Part shown: positions 26,551 to 34,972 of the stretch, piece after piece
Position numbering within the stretch: the first letter of the stretch is position 1
How the letters are laid out: every line of letters begins with the position of its first letter
Made by a program: the position numbers and the translations under genes
From: an uncultured Neomegalonema sp.
GTDB taxonomy: Bacteria > Pseudomonadota > Alphaproteobacteria > Rhodobacterales > Rhodobacteraceae
DNA length: 64,000 bases
Direction: 5' to 3'
Assembly: GCA_937911325.1 (NCBI GenBank)
Contig: CALDSD010000080.1
Location: 1-64,000 of the forward strand
The notes under the pieces: generated by a model
The model's database searches: none
What the model was told of the DNA's origin: nothing
Seen by the model: only the letters and a program-made list of their open reading frames with translations

Positions 26551-28992
26551 ATGATCCGAAGAAGTCTGCGACTGGTTCTGCTGACCGTGCTGTTGGGACT
26601 GCAGATCACCGCTGCCAGCGCACAGAACGACGACATCATCATCGCGCAGGCCGGCGTTCGGGAGCGCGCCGAGACGATCGAGCAGATTGCCGTTTCGATC
26701 CCTGCGCAGAATGCAGATCTGCTCGGCCTGCGCAGCGAGTTGCGCGCGTTGCGCGACGCCGCACAGGCGGCGCGCGATCCCCTGATCGCCGATCGTGACC
26801 GGCTGAGCGCGACCATAGAGCGGTTTGGCCCCGCCCCTGCGGAGGATGCGCCGCCCGAATCCCCAGACGTCGCCGCGGATCGCGAGCGCCTGAGCCAAGC
26901 GTTCGCCCAAGTCGACGGCGTGGCTCGGCAAATCGATCTCAACATCGTCGAGATCGACCGCCTTCTTGAACAGATCGCCAACTTGAGGACAGACCGGTTC
27001 TTCAGCGATCTGGGACGGCAGAACATCTCGCTGCTGTCGCGCGAGAAATGGGAGAGCGGCGGCGGCGACCTGCTGGAGAACCTGCAGGCTCTGCAGCGCG
27101 ACTTTCTGAGCTGGGCAAACACATTGTTCGACGATCGCGGTTCGGCGCGCTTGTTGCCGATCGCAATCGCCCTGGCCGCCGCGGCGGTCCTCATTCTGTG
27201 GGTGCGACGTCGCGCCGACGCCATGATCGCCCGGCGCTTTGATGGGCTAGAGCCCCTGCAAAGCCGCAAAGTGCTGCACGCCGCCGCGCGCGCCTTTGCG
27301 CGTCAGTTTCCCGCTTTCATCGCCTTGCTCGCTGTCGTCAGCGCGGCCATGGCGGGCTCGGATCCAAGCCCCGAGACGCGACAACTGGTTGCAAAGCTGT
27401 TCATCGCGATCTTTGGGGTTTTCGCGGTTGATAGCGCGACGGTGGCCTGCCTCTCACCCAATCGACCGCAGTGGCGCCTGATCGACATGTCGACCTCGCA
27501 AGCTCTGTCGCTCAGAGGGCTTCTGATCGCCGCGGCGATGGTGCTTGGCGCAGACTTCTTTCTCGCCGAAGTCGCGGAGGTCTATGGCGGCTCCGCCGAT
27601 CGCAATGCGATCGTTCGCGCGCTGGTGGGGCTGTCTTTGGCGGTGATCTTGATCGTCATCTGTCAGCCGGCGCTTTGGCGGAGCGACCGGCGCGACAGCG
27701 AACCCCGCGCTGACGCGCAGGCGGCCGAGGCGGAACCGCTCGACGCTGGAACCGCCGAGACAGGAACGGTTGAGACCGGAGCGGCGCAACCCGCGCCAGA
27801 GGCGACAAACCCCTGGCGGCGACTGCTGTTTCTGTTTGCGATTGCGGCGACCATCGCAATCCTCGTCGGTTACGTGACATTCGGTCACTTCGTGACGACG
27901 AGGCTTTTTTTGCTTTTCGCGCTTGCCTCGGTCGCGCTGTTTGCGCGCGCGCTGCTGCGCGAAGGCGCGCGTTTCGTCGACCCCAATTTCCGCTCCCGCG
28001 AAGCCCGTCAGGACGACGAACCAACGCCCGTCACGCATCTCATTATCGGCGCCCTTGCAAACCTGGCGGCGCTCGCTGTTTTCGTTCCGCTCGCATTTCT
28101 GGTCATCGGAGCCGATTGGGCCGACGTGCGCGACGCGGTGTTTGACGCGTTTTTTGGCGTTCGGGTTGGCTCAATCGAGATCTCGATCGCGCAAATCCTG
28201 ACGGCGGTCGGCATCTTTGTCGCGATCCTCTACGCCACCCGCGTCCTGCAACGGACGCTCGACCGGGACGTCTTCACCGCCGCGCGCGTCGATACCGGCG
28301 TGCAGAACTCGCTGACGACGCTGATCGGGTATTCCGGCCTGGTCGTCGCCGCGATGACAGGCGTCGCGATCTTGGGCGTCAACCTGTCGAACCTCGCGAT
28401 CATCGCCGGCGCGCTGTCCGTCGGTATCGGTTTCGGACTGCAAAGCATCGTCAACAACTTCGTCTCCGGCCTCATTCTCCTGTTCGAGCGCCCGATCAAG
28501 GTCGGAGACTGGATCGTCACCGCCTCGGGCGAAGGAACCGTCCGCCAGATCGGCGTCCGATCCACACAGATAGAGACCTTCGACAAGTCCTCGGTGATCG
28601 TTCCGAACTCCGAGCTGATCTCCGGCTCGGTCACCAACTGGACCTACAAGGACAAGATGGGGAGGGTCGTCATACCGGTCGGCGTCTCCTACGACGCGGA
28701 CCCCGAGGAGGTCATCGCGCTGCTCGAAGAGGTTGCGCGCGACGAGCCCAGCTTGCTGCGATACCCCGCCCCTTACATCTACTTCGCGGACTTCGGCGCC
28801 AGCTCGCTCGACTTCGAGCTTCGGGCCTACATCTGGGACATCAACAACATCTTGACGGTCAAAACCAAACTGCGGCTCGCAATCTTCCACAAGCTGCGGG
28901 AGGCCGGCGTCGAGATCCCATTTCCACAACGCGACGTTCACGTGCGCAGCGGCGCCGCGTCCGCGGATGTTTTGGCGCGAACCTCCGACTAA
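26551..28992 (+). CDS. Large mechanosensitive channel, MscS family with DUF3772 domain
   Basis: This 813-residue protein has a signal peptide (MIRRSLRL, cleavage near ASAQ) and a periplasmic coiled helical DUF3772-type domain (about 25-200), followed by about nine membrane segments and a C-terminal MscS core. The pore helix lies in LSVGIGFGLQSIVNNFVSG and the beta domain contains FERPIKVGDWI. Such MscK/YbiO-size channels protect against osmotic downshift. A GTG at 26515 would add 12 residues. Its stop overlaps the convergent DUF1611 gene (CTAA). Confidence 0.92.
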   Translation: MIRRSLRLVLLTVLLGLQITAASAQNDDIIIAQAGVRERAETIEQIAVSIPAQNADLLGLRSELRALRDAAQAARDPLIADRDRLSATIERFGPAPAEDAPPESPDVAADRERLSQAFAQVDGVARQIDLNIVEIDRLLEQIANLRTDRFFSDLGRQNISLLSREKWESGGGDLLENLQALQRDFLSWANTLFDDRGSARLLPIAIALAAAAVLILWVRRRADAMIARRFDGLEPLQSRKVLHAAARAFARQFPAFIALLAVVSAAMAGSDPSPETRQLVAKLFIAIFGVFAVDSATVACLSPNRPQWRLIDMSTSQALSLRGLLIAAAMVLGADFFLAEVAEVYGGSADRNAIVRALVGLSLAVILIVICQPALWRSDRRDSEPRADAQAAEAEPLDAGTAETGTVETGAAQPAPEATNPWRRLLFLFAIAATIAILVGYVTFGHFVTTRLFLLFALASVALFARALLREGARFVDPNFRSREARQDDEPTPVTHLIIGALANLAALAVFVPLAFLVIGADWADVRDAVFDAFFGVRVGSIEISIAQILTAVGIFVAILYATRVLQRTLDRDVFTAARVDTGVQNSLTTLIGYSGLVVAAMTGVAILGVNLSNLAIIAGALSVGIGFGLQSIVNNFVSGLILLFERPIKVGDWIVTASGEGTVRQIGVRSTQIETFDKSSVIVPNSELISGSVTNWTYKDKMGRVVIPVGVSYDADPEEVIALLEEVARDEPSLLRYPAPYIYFADFGASSLDFELRAYIWDINNILTVKTKLRLAIFHKLREAGVEIPFPQRDVHVRSGAASADVLARTSD

Positions 28993-29984
28993 AGCAGATC
29001 GACGAGCGGACCGACGCCGGTGCGCACGGGGTCGACGGCGGGAAGACCGATCCGTGCGCCGAGCGCGCCAAGATAGTCCTCCGCCGCGGCAGCCTCGAGG
29101 TTCGCCGTGTTCACGGACGCGCCCACAAATCGAGCCTCTGGATTGGTGAGCTGAGCATGGCGCAGCGCAATGTCCATCGCCGCCTCGACCTCGGGCACAG
29201 GGTAATGGGGCAGACCGCGCATATGCGTCCGGGTCGGCTCGTGGCACACGACCAACGCATCGGGCTGCGCGCCATGGATCAGGCCCAGCGTCACGCCGGC
29301 GAAAGACGGGTGGTGCAGCGCCCCCTGCCCCTCGATCACGTCCCAATGCTCAGGATCGTTCGCCGGAGCCAACGCTTCGATCGCGCCAGAGATGAAATCG
29401 GCGACGACCGCGTCGACGGAGACGCCGGATCCGGTGATGAAGATCCCGGTCTGTCCCGTCGCTCGAAAATCGGCGCTCCAGCCGCGCGCGCGCATCTCTT
29501 TCTCGACGGCGAGACCGGTGTACATTTTTCCGCACGAACAATCAGTGCCGACCGGCAGCAGACGCTTGCCGGCGCGTTTCTCGGCGCTGCCGACGGAGAA
29601 GCTCTCGGTTGGATGCCGCACGTCATACAAGCCGCGGCCGAGCTCGTCCGCCAGCGCCTTGAGCTCCGGCACGTCCGTCAGACGATTATGGAGCCCCGCA
29701 GCGACGTCCATGCCCGCCCGCAAGCCCTGGGACAAGGCGTCGATCCAAGCCGGTGAAATCACTCCGCCGCGGTTGGCCACGCCGACGACAAGCGTCTTCG
29801 CCCCTGCGGCGGCCGCCTCTTCGATCGTCATTTCCGTCAAGCCAAGATCCGCCTGACACCCGGGCAGGCGCATCTGTCCGACCGCGAACTCGGGCCGCCA
29901 ATCGCGAACGCCAATGGCGACCTTGGCCGCCAGCATGTCCGGGGCGTCGCCCAGGAACAGAAGATACGGCGTTTGTAACTGCAT
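28989..29984 (-). CDS. DUF1611 family protein, DgcN-like
   Basis: The 331 residues have two alpha/beta domains, with a P-loop-like GTDCSCGKMYT (about residue 147) and GQGALHHPSFAG later, both standard for DUF1611. Family members described as DgcN take part in D-glutamate catabolism in marine Alphaproteobacteria, together with a DgcA epimerase; no dgcA is seen here, so this assignment is tentative. It is preceded on the same strand by an EamA transporter gene 79 bases upstream, possibly the same operon. GAGAGGG precedes the ATG. Confidence 0.85.
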   Translation of the reverse strand: MQLQTPYLLFLGDAPDMLAAKVAIGVRDWRPEFAVGQMRLPGCQADLGLTEMTIEEAAAAGAKTLVVGVANRGGVISPAWIDALSQGLRAGMDVAAGLHNRLTDVPELKALADELGRGLYDVRHPTESFSVGSAEKRAGKRLLPVGTDCSCGKMYTGLAVEKEMRARGWSADFRATGQTGIFITGSGVSVDAVVADFISGAIEALAPANDPEHWDVIEGQGALHHPSFAGVTLGLIHGAQPDALVVCHEPTRTHMRGLPHYPVPEVEAAMDIALRHAQLTNPEARFVGASVNTANLEAAAAEDYLGALGARIGLPAVDPVRTGVGPLVDLL

Positions 29985-30063
29985 GATGTCCCTCTCGCTC
30001 CGCGGCGCGCTGATGACGGTGTTTCGCTATCGCTTGACTATGACGCGCTGCAGCATGGTGTCG

Positions 30064-30948
30064 TCAAGCCGAGCGCGCCTCAGCTTTGCGCTGCCGAGCC
30101 AACGCGAACAGTCCCGCGGCGACAACCAACGTCGCGCCAACGACCGTCCAGAGGTCGATCGGCTCCTCAAAGACCACGAATCCGATGGCGAACGCCAGAA
30201 CCAGCTGCCAGTAGGCAAAGGGTTGGACGCTCGAAGCCTCGACATGTTCGTAGGCCTTGATCAGGAAGAAATGCCCAAGCGCGCCGGTGACGCAGAGCGC
30301 CGCCATCAACGGCCAGTCAGACGGCGGCATCGGAGCCGCGAAAAACGGTCCGATCAGCGTCATCGCGACAGCGCCGGCGACCCCGGTGTAAAAGAAGCTC
30401 ACCGACGCCGCGTCACGCAAGCCGACGACGCGCGTGAGGATCCCATAGGCTGCGAAGATGAAGGCGCAGAGCAACGGGATCAGCGCATAGGGGTCGAAGA
30501 CGCCTGCGCCCGGGCGCAATATGATCAGCACGCCGACAAACCCCGCCAGAACGGCCGCCCAGCGACGCGGACCGACGCTTTCACTCAGAAACACGGCTCC
30601 CATGCCGACGATCAGGAGCGGGTACAGCGAAGAGATCGCGTGCGTTTCAGTCAGCCCCAGATAAGCGAAGCTGAACGTCATCAGACAAATCTGAGCCGCC
30701 AGCATGACCCCGCGCAGGATCTGCAGACCGGGTTGCGCGCTTTTGGCCGCCGCAGCGACGCCCCCGGCCTGCCGCGCTGAAATCGCCAGAACGAACAGCG
30801 CGAACGCCCAGTACCGGATCATCACCACGAAAATCGGATGGTTTGTCAGCGCCAACGACTTCGACAGGCCGTCCTGGATCGCGAAAACCGTCATCGCTCC
30901 CAGAAAAAACCAAAGCCCAATTCGGGACGAATCGATCCGGTTCGACAT
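30064..30948 (-). CDS. EamA/DMT-family transporter
   Basis: This 294-residue protein has ten hydrophobic helices in two EamA repeats; FAIQDGLSKSLA in helix 1 and SVGPRRWAAVLAGFVGVLII in the centre are typical. It is probably an exporter of amino acids or metabolites. GAGG lies directly before adjacent GTG and ATG codons; the ATG at 30948 has the better spacing. It sits upstream of the DUF1611 gene and may supply or remove its substrate. Confidence 0.9.
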   Translation of the reverse strand: MSNRIDSSRIGLWFFLGAMTVFAIQDGLSKSLALTNHPIFVVMIRYWAFALFVLAISARQAGGVAAAAKSAQPGLQILRGVMLAAQICLMTFSFAYLGLTETHAISSLYPLLIVGMGAVFLSESVGPRRWAAVLAGFVGVLIILRPGAGVFDPYALIPLLCAFIFAAYGILTRVVGLRDAASVSFFYTGVAGAVAMTLIGPFFAAPMPPSDWPLMAALCVTGALGHFFLIKAYEHVEASSVQPFAYWQLVLAFAIGFVVFEEPIDLWTVVGATLVVAAGLFALARQRKAEARSA

Positions 30949-31127
30949 CACCCTCGTTCTCGATCTGTGGCCGCTCCCCCATTTTGCACGGGGGTCCTGC
31001 GACGCCCGCGATGCTTTGTCGCCTTCGGAATCTGCAATTGGGCGCCGGCCTTGCTTGACCGCGACAAGCGCACCGCTTAGCGAACTCGCGACAACGGAAA
31101 ATCTTGGAGATTGAGGGAGAGCCGCCC

Positions 31128-32057
31128 ATGAAAGCGACCCAGGCCGTAAAGAAAATCCTCGCCAATTATGAAGGCGAAACCCCCGGCGTGAAAGCCAATC
31201 TTTGCCGCATGCTCATGCAGGGCAAATTGGGCGGCAGCGGCAAGATGATCATTCTGCCGGTCGATCAAGGCTTTGAGCATGGACCCGCGCGCTCGTTCGC
31301 GCCCAATCCGGCGGCCTACGACCCGCACTACCACTACCAACTCGCACTGGACGCGGGTTTGAACGCCTACGCCGCCCCGCTCGGCATGCTCGAGGCCGGA
31401 GCAGACACGTTTGCCGGCCAGATCCCGACCATCCTGAAGGCGAACTCGGCCAACTCCCTGCTCGCGAAGACCGGCCCGAAGGATCAGGCCATCACCGCCA
31501 CAGTGGACGACGCGCTGCGGATCGGCGCCTCCGCCATGGGTTTCACCATCTACCCGGGTTCGGACAGCTCGCTGGAGATGTTTGAGGAGATCGCCGCCAT
31601 TCGTGAAGAAGCAGCTGCCAAAGGCGTGGCGACGGTGATCTGGTCTTACCCACGGGGCGGAGATCTGACCAAGGAAGGCGAGACGGCGATGGACGTCGCC
31701 GCCTACGCAGCGCAAATCGCGGCGTTGCTCGGCGCACATGTCATCAAGGTGAAGCTGCCGAGCGATCACCTCGAGCAGGACGAAGCCAAGAAAGTCTACG
31801 TGACCGAGCAGATCGAGATCGGCGATCAAGCGGCGCGCGTGCGCCATGTGATGCAGTCGGCCTTCAACGGTCGCCGGATCGTGGTTTTCTCGGGCGGCGC
31901 CAAGAAAGACGAGTTCTCAGTCTATGACGACGCCAAGGCGATCCGCGATGGCGGCGGCAATGGCTCGATCATCGGCCGAAACACGTTCCAGCGCCCGCGT
32001 GACAACGCCCTCGACATGTTGGGACGTCTGGTCAAGATCTATAAAGGCCAAGAGTAA
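31128..32057 (+). CDS. fbaB: Class I fructose-bisphosphate aldolase, archaeal/DhnA type
   Basis: This enzyme cleaves fructose 1,6-bisphosphate through a Schiff base in glycolysis and gluconeogenesis. The 309 residues show the DhnA/FbaB pattern: ILPVDQGFEHGPARSF at about residues 45-60, a Schiff-base lysine probably in HVIKVKLPS, then VVFSGGAKKDE and NGSIIGRNTFQRP for phosphate binding. GAGGGAG precedes the ATG at 31128. The stop codon lies in a 14-bp tandem repeat, and a strong terminator follows 60 bases later. Confidence 0.95.
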   Translation: MKATQAVKKILANYEGETPGVKANLCRMLMQGKLGGSGKMIILPVDQGFEHGPARSFAPNPAAYDPHYHYQLALDAGLNAYAAPLGMLEAGADTFAGQIPTILKANSANSLLAKTGPKDQAITATVDDALRIGASAMGFTIYPGSDSSLEMFEEIAAIREEAAAKGVATVIWSYPRGGDLTKEGETAMDVAAYAAQIAALLGAHVIKVKLPSDHLEQDEAKKVYVTEQIEIGDQAARVRHVMQSAFNGRRIVVFSGGAKKDEFSVYDDAKAIRDGGGNGSIIGRNTFQRPRDNALDMLGRLVKIYKGQE

Positions 32058-32098
32058 AAGGCCAAGAGTAAAAGGCCGAAAGCAGAAGGCCGAGAGTA
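32043..32098. repeat. Four 14-bp tandem repeats across the fbaB stop codon
   Basis: Units AAAGGCCAAGAGTA (two exact copies) and two diverged copies (AAAGGCCGAAAGCA, GAAGGCCGAGAGTA) follow one another. The fbaB TAA is formed at the junction of the first two units, so gain or loss of a unit would leave the protein end unchanged. Confidence 0.88.
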
Positions 32099-32116
32099 AG
32101 CCGCACAACAATAAAG

Positions 32117-32140
32117 AAGGGGCGCTCAGCGCCCCTTTCT
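32117..32140 (+). terminator. Intrinsic terminator after fbaB
   Basis: A 9-bp perfect stem AAGGGGCGC / GCGCCCCTT with TCA loop is followed by TCT. A-rich sequence on the other side gives T-rich RNA on the minus strand, so it can also serve the convergent gene at 32161. Confidence 0.85.
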
Positions 32141-32160
32141 CGTTCTCAGAGCATCCAAAC

Positions 32161-33111
32161 CTACCGACAACTGCAAGCAATCGCGTCGGCGCGGTCTTCG
32201 ACCCGACCCAGATTGCTGACGTTTCGGTCTACAAAGATCTTGTAGTCGGCGCCGATGTCGACCATCGCCGTGCAGCCCGGCGCAACGCGGATAGAGGACA
32301 CGCGATCCTTCAGGAAACGTCCGAGCGGCTCAAAATCGCCATCGGACACAAAGTGCCGCCAGCGGGCGCTGCTGTCGTTGGAGTACTCGAAGTTGCGCCG
32401 AGCGTACGCCACGCAGCCCGAGCCGCGACGACGCAATGACGGCGGGTCGCCGCGCCCTTGCTGTCGCGCCTCCGATCGGCCGCACTGGCAGACCGCTCCC
32501 GACATCCGATCATTCCAGTCTCTCCCGACGTAGGAAACATCGTCTCGGAACACCCGCTCCGCGCCGCGGCCATTGAAATCGTCGTAGCCGATCAGCCGGC
32601 ATCCACGGGCCACGCGCACCGAGGAAACGCGGTTGTTCCAGAAGCTAGAGAACCGCAGAGCTTCCTCGCCGTCTCGCATGCGGTAGCTGTCGCCGCGGAA
32701 GTCAGCGTTCTCATATATCTCGCAGCTGGCGCCCCGGGCGTCGTCGGCGTATTCGCGTCGGTCGTCGTCGTCTTCCCGTGAAAAGCCGCATTCGCACGCG
32801 GCGCCAGAGATCCGATCGCGCCACGCGCCGTCGAGAGATGGCGTGTTTCTGTCATAGATCGCCCGCGCGCCCTGCCCGCCAAACAGATCGAACACGCGCA
32901 ATCGACATCCGCGTGCGACACGGATGGATTCCACGTTGTTGTTGAACCGATTGAAGGTCAGGATCGATTGACCCGCCCGAAAACTGAAACGGTTTCCAGA
33001 GTAGTTTTCACCGTCGTAGATCACGCATTGCTGGGCCTGAGCCGAACTCGCCAGCAACCCGGCGCTCATCGCAACAAGCGCGATCGCCCACCGCTTCATC
33101 AGAGTTCTCAA
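32161..33111 (-). CDS. Secreted protein with three beta/gamma-crystallin-like domains
   Basis: This 316-residue protein has a signal peptide (MRTLMKRW, hydrophobic core, cleavage after AQA). Three similar modules follow, at about residues 28-110, 128-212 and 232-316. Each begins with Cys plus an aromatic strand (CVIYDGENYSGNRFSF, CEIYENADFRGDSYRM, CVAYARRNFEY), contains a shared VSSIRVA-GC strand and ends in DR-(M/I)SG with a CxC pair (CEC, CQC, CSC). Greek-key beta/gamma-crystallin folds are implied, probably disulphide-bonded and possibly calcium-binding. The linkers are Asp/Arg-rich. The TTG start is supported by GGAGGA 7 bases upstream. The biological role is unknown. Confidence 0.82.
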   Translation of the reverse strand: MRTLMKRWAIALVAMSAGLLASSAQAQQCVIYDGENYSGNRFSFRAGQSILTFNRFNNNVESIRVARGCRLRVFDLFGGQGARAIYDRNTPSLDGAWRDRISGAACECGFSREDDDDRREYADDARGASCEIYENADFRGDSYRMRDGEEALRFSSFWNNRVSSVRVARGCRLIGYDDFNGRGAERVFRDDVSYVGRDWNDRMSGAVCQCGRSEARQQGRGDPPSLRRRGSGCVAYARRNFEYSNDSSARWRHFVSDGDFEPLGRFLKDRVSSIRVAPGCTAMVDIGADYKIFVDRNVSNLGRVEDRADAIACSCR

Positions 33112-33118
33112 AACCGTC

Positions 33119-33124
33119 TCCTCC
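33119..33124 (-). promoter_or_regulatory. Ribosome-binding site selecting a TTG start
   Basis: GGAGGA on the minus strand is 7 bases before TTG (33111-33109) but 19 bases before the in-frame ATG at 33099. The TTG is therefore the likelier start for the crystallin-like protein. Confidence 0.65.
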
Positions 33125-33282
33125 GGTTGGACGGGGTCTTCTCGCCCCTAGACTTCGCCCAGTCGACCAAGGTCGGATCCGGCGCAGATCTCAGTTTAAC
33201 GCGCCGGAACCGCCCTTCCGACGCGCAAATCCGATTTGTGCGAAACACTGAACGTCGCGTGGTTTTTTGCCAACTCGGCAAG

Positions 33283-33591
33283 CTATCGACCGAAAAACTC
33301 GCTCCGGTTCGCGCGCATCGCTATCGTTACACTGGCGACGCGCTGGCCCAGCGCAGGGTCAGCCGCAGCAAGAGGTCGCACCGGCTCGGCCAGGTTCGAG
33401 ACGGCCAACGCAGGCTCGACACGCTGAACCAGAAACTGACCCAAGCCATGTCGGCTCGCCGCCTCTTGATGCGCGGCCACGAGCCAGTTCAGCTCTGCGC
33501 GCAGCTTTGGCGCCGACGCTTCCGCGGCTCCCGCGAACAAAATGCTCGAGACAAGGAACGCGATTGCGCCCACGACCGATACTCGTCTCAT
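33283..33591 (-). CDS. Small exported protein of unknown function
   Basis: The 102 residues begin with a convincing signal peptide (MRRVSVVGAIAFLVSSILF, cleavage near AEAS). The mature part is about 75 residues, Ala/Arg-rich, without cysteines, and I recognise no family. GGGGAGAG precedes the ATG by 7 bases. The next minus-strand gene, the crystallin-like protein, starts 171 bases further on, so the two may be co-expressed. Confidence 0.65.
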   Translation of the reverse strand: MRRVSVVGAIAFLVSSILFAGAAEASAPKLRAELNWLVAAHQEAASRHGLGQFLVQRVEPALAVSNLAEPVRPLAAADPALGQRVASVTIAMRANRSEFFGR

Positions 33592-33705
33592 CGACGTCTC
33601 TCCCCTTTTAATGTAGCCCAGCCTGCGCGAGCATGGGATGACGCGCTTGCCGGGCGTTGCGGCCCCGTTCGACCACTCGTTCCCCCGTTAAAGGCTAAGT
33701 CTATT

Positions 33706-34188
33706 ATGAAAACGCCCGTGAATACAGACATGTCTGAGCCGCTCTCCGCACGTCAGATTGTCGATATGCTTAACCTCGCGCCGCACCCGGAAGGCGGCTG
33801 GTATCGAGAGACCTGGCGGGCGAGCGCGACGACGGACGCGACGGCGGGCGACGCAGGAAACGCGCGGGCGACGGGATCCGCGATCTATTTCCTGCTCGAT
33901 GTCGGAGAATTCAGCCACTGGCACAAGGTCGACGCTGACGAGCTCTGGCTCTGGCATGCCGGCGCGCCCCTGTCCCTGTCGCTGTCGCACAATGGTCGCG
34001 ACGCCGAAGCCCACATCCTCGGCCCATCTCTGGCGGCCGGACAAAGACCCCAACGCCTGGTTCCCGCCGGATCTTGGCAAAGTGCGACATCGCTCGGGGC
34101 TTGGACGTTGGTGAGCTGCTTCGTCTCGCCGGGCTTTGAGTTTTCCGGCTTCGAACTCGCCGCGGCGGACTGGAGACCAGAACCTTGA
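33706..34188 (+). CDS. Cupin DUF985 family protein
   Basis: This 160-residue cupin has the DUF985 signature LAPHPEGGWYRETWR, then AIYFLLDVGEFSHWHKVDADELWLWHAG, where His and Glu are the metal-binding cupin residues, and SPGFEFSGFELA near the end. Metal binding is likely; the substrate is unknown. The ATG at 33706 and another at 33730 are both possible; neither has a strong ribosome-binding site. The thiE-like gene follows 87 bases later on the same strand. Confidence 0.88.
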   Translation: MKTPVNTDMSEPLSARQIVDMLNLAPHPEGGWYRETWRASATTDATAGDAGNARATGSAIYFLLDVGEFSHWHKVDADELWLWHAGAPLSLSLSHNGRDAEAHILGPSLAAGQRPQRLVPAGSWQSATSLGAWTLVSCFVSPGFEFSGFELAAADWRPEP

Positions 34189-34275
34189 CCTCGCCGAACT
34201 CAATGGGCAGCAATCGGGGATTGGCGGACCCAGACCTGCCCACAGCACGCGATACTTCAGTCAGCGCAGAGACCG

Positions 34276-34929
34276 ATGACAACCTCGATTGAAAGCCCAA
34301 AGCTCTATCTCGTCACGCCGTTCTTGTTTGAGCCGGCGCCCTTCGCTGAGGAGCTGGCGCGCGCGCTGGATGCGGGCCCGGTGGCCTGTGTGCGGCTGCA
34401 GCTGCGCGGCGTGTCCGAGTCCGAGCTCAAATTCGCAATCGATCAGCTTCGGCCTGTCTGCCACAGCCGGGAAGTCGCGTTGGTGCTGCTTGAATACGAT
34501 CGAGTGGTCAAAGAGATGGACCTCGATGGGGTTCACTTTGATCCGGGCCAGAACCGTCAGACCGAGGCGCGATCGCTGCTCGGCTCGGACAAGATTGTCG
34601 GCGTCGGGTGTGGAGCGTCTCGTCATCTGGGCATGACCGCAGCCGAACGCGGCGCCGACTACGTTTCGTTTGGCCCAGTCAGCGTCGATCCGGCGTTGAA
34701 GTCGGGCAACCTGGCGGAAAGCGACTTGTTCGCCTGGTGGCAGGCGATGATCGAGGCTCCAGTAGTGGCCGAAGGCGGCATGACCCCTCAGATCGCCTCG
34801 CAGCTTGTCGGGAGCGCAGATTTCATCGCCGCGAACCGAAGCGTCTGGCGACACCCGGAAGGGTCCGCGGCCGGCGTGAAAGCGTATCACGCCGCTTTCA
34901 AACACGGCCCTGGCGAAGCCGCGGCGTGA
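34276..34929 (+). CDS. thiE: Thiamine-phosphate synthase family protein
   Basis: This 217-residue TIM barrel follows the ThiE order: KLYLVTPFLF start, CVRLQLRGVS (usual QLR substrate loop), LVLLEYDRVVKEMDLDGVHF in place of the usual NDR-x-D-GVH motif, VGVGCGASRHLGMTAAERGADYVSFGPV and PVVAEGGMTPQ. ThiE couples HMP-PP to THZ-P to make thiamine phosphate. The normal ND in the INDR loop is replaced by EYDR and DGVHL by DGVHF, so catalytic competence is likely but not certain. No other thi gene is present. Confidence 0.85.
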   Translation: MTTSIESPKLYLVTPFLFEPAPFAEELARALDAGPVACVRLQLRGVSESELKFAIDQLRPVCHSREVALVLLEYDRVVKEMDLDGVHFDPGQNRQTEARSLLGSDKIVGVGCGASRHLGMTAAERGADYVSFGPVSVDPALKSGNLAESDLFAWWQAMIEAPVVAEGGMTPQIASQLVGSADFIAANRSVWRHPEGSAAGVKAYHAAFKHGPGEAAA

Positions 34930-34972
34930 GGTCTTCCAACACCGTTCAACCGGGCCCCGGGTCGGCGGCCGG

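Noticed and set aside
32968-33705. Long plus-strand frame leading into the cupin gene
   Set aside because: It runs antisense to two exported-protein genes; the cupin domain begins only after 33706.
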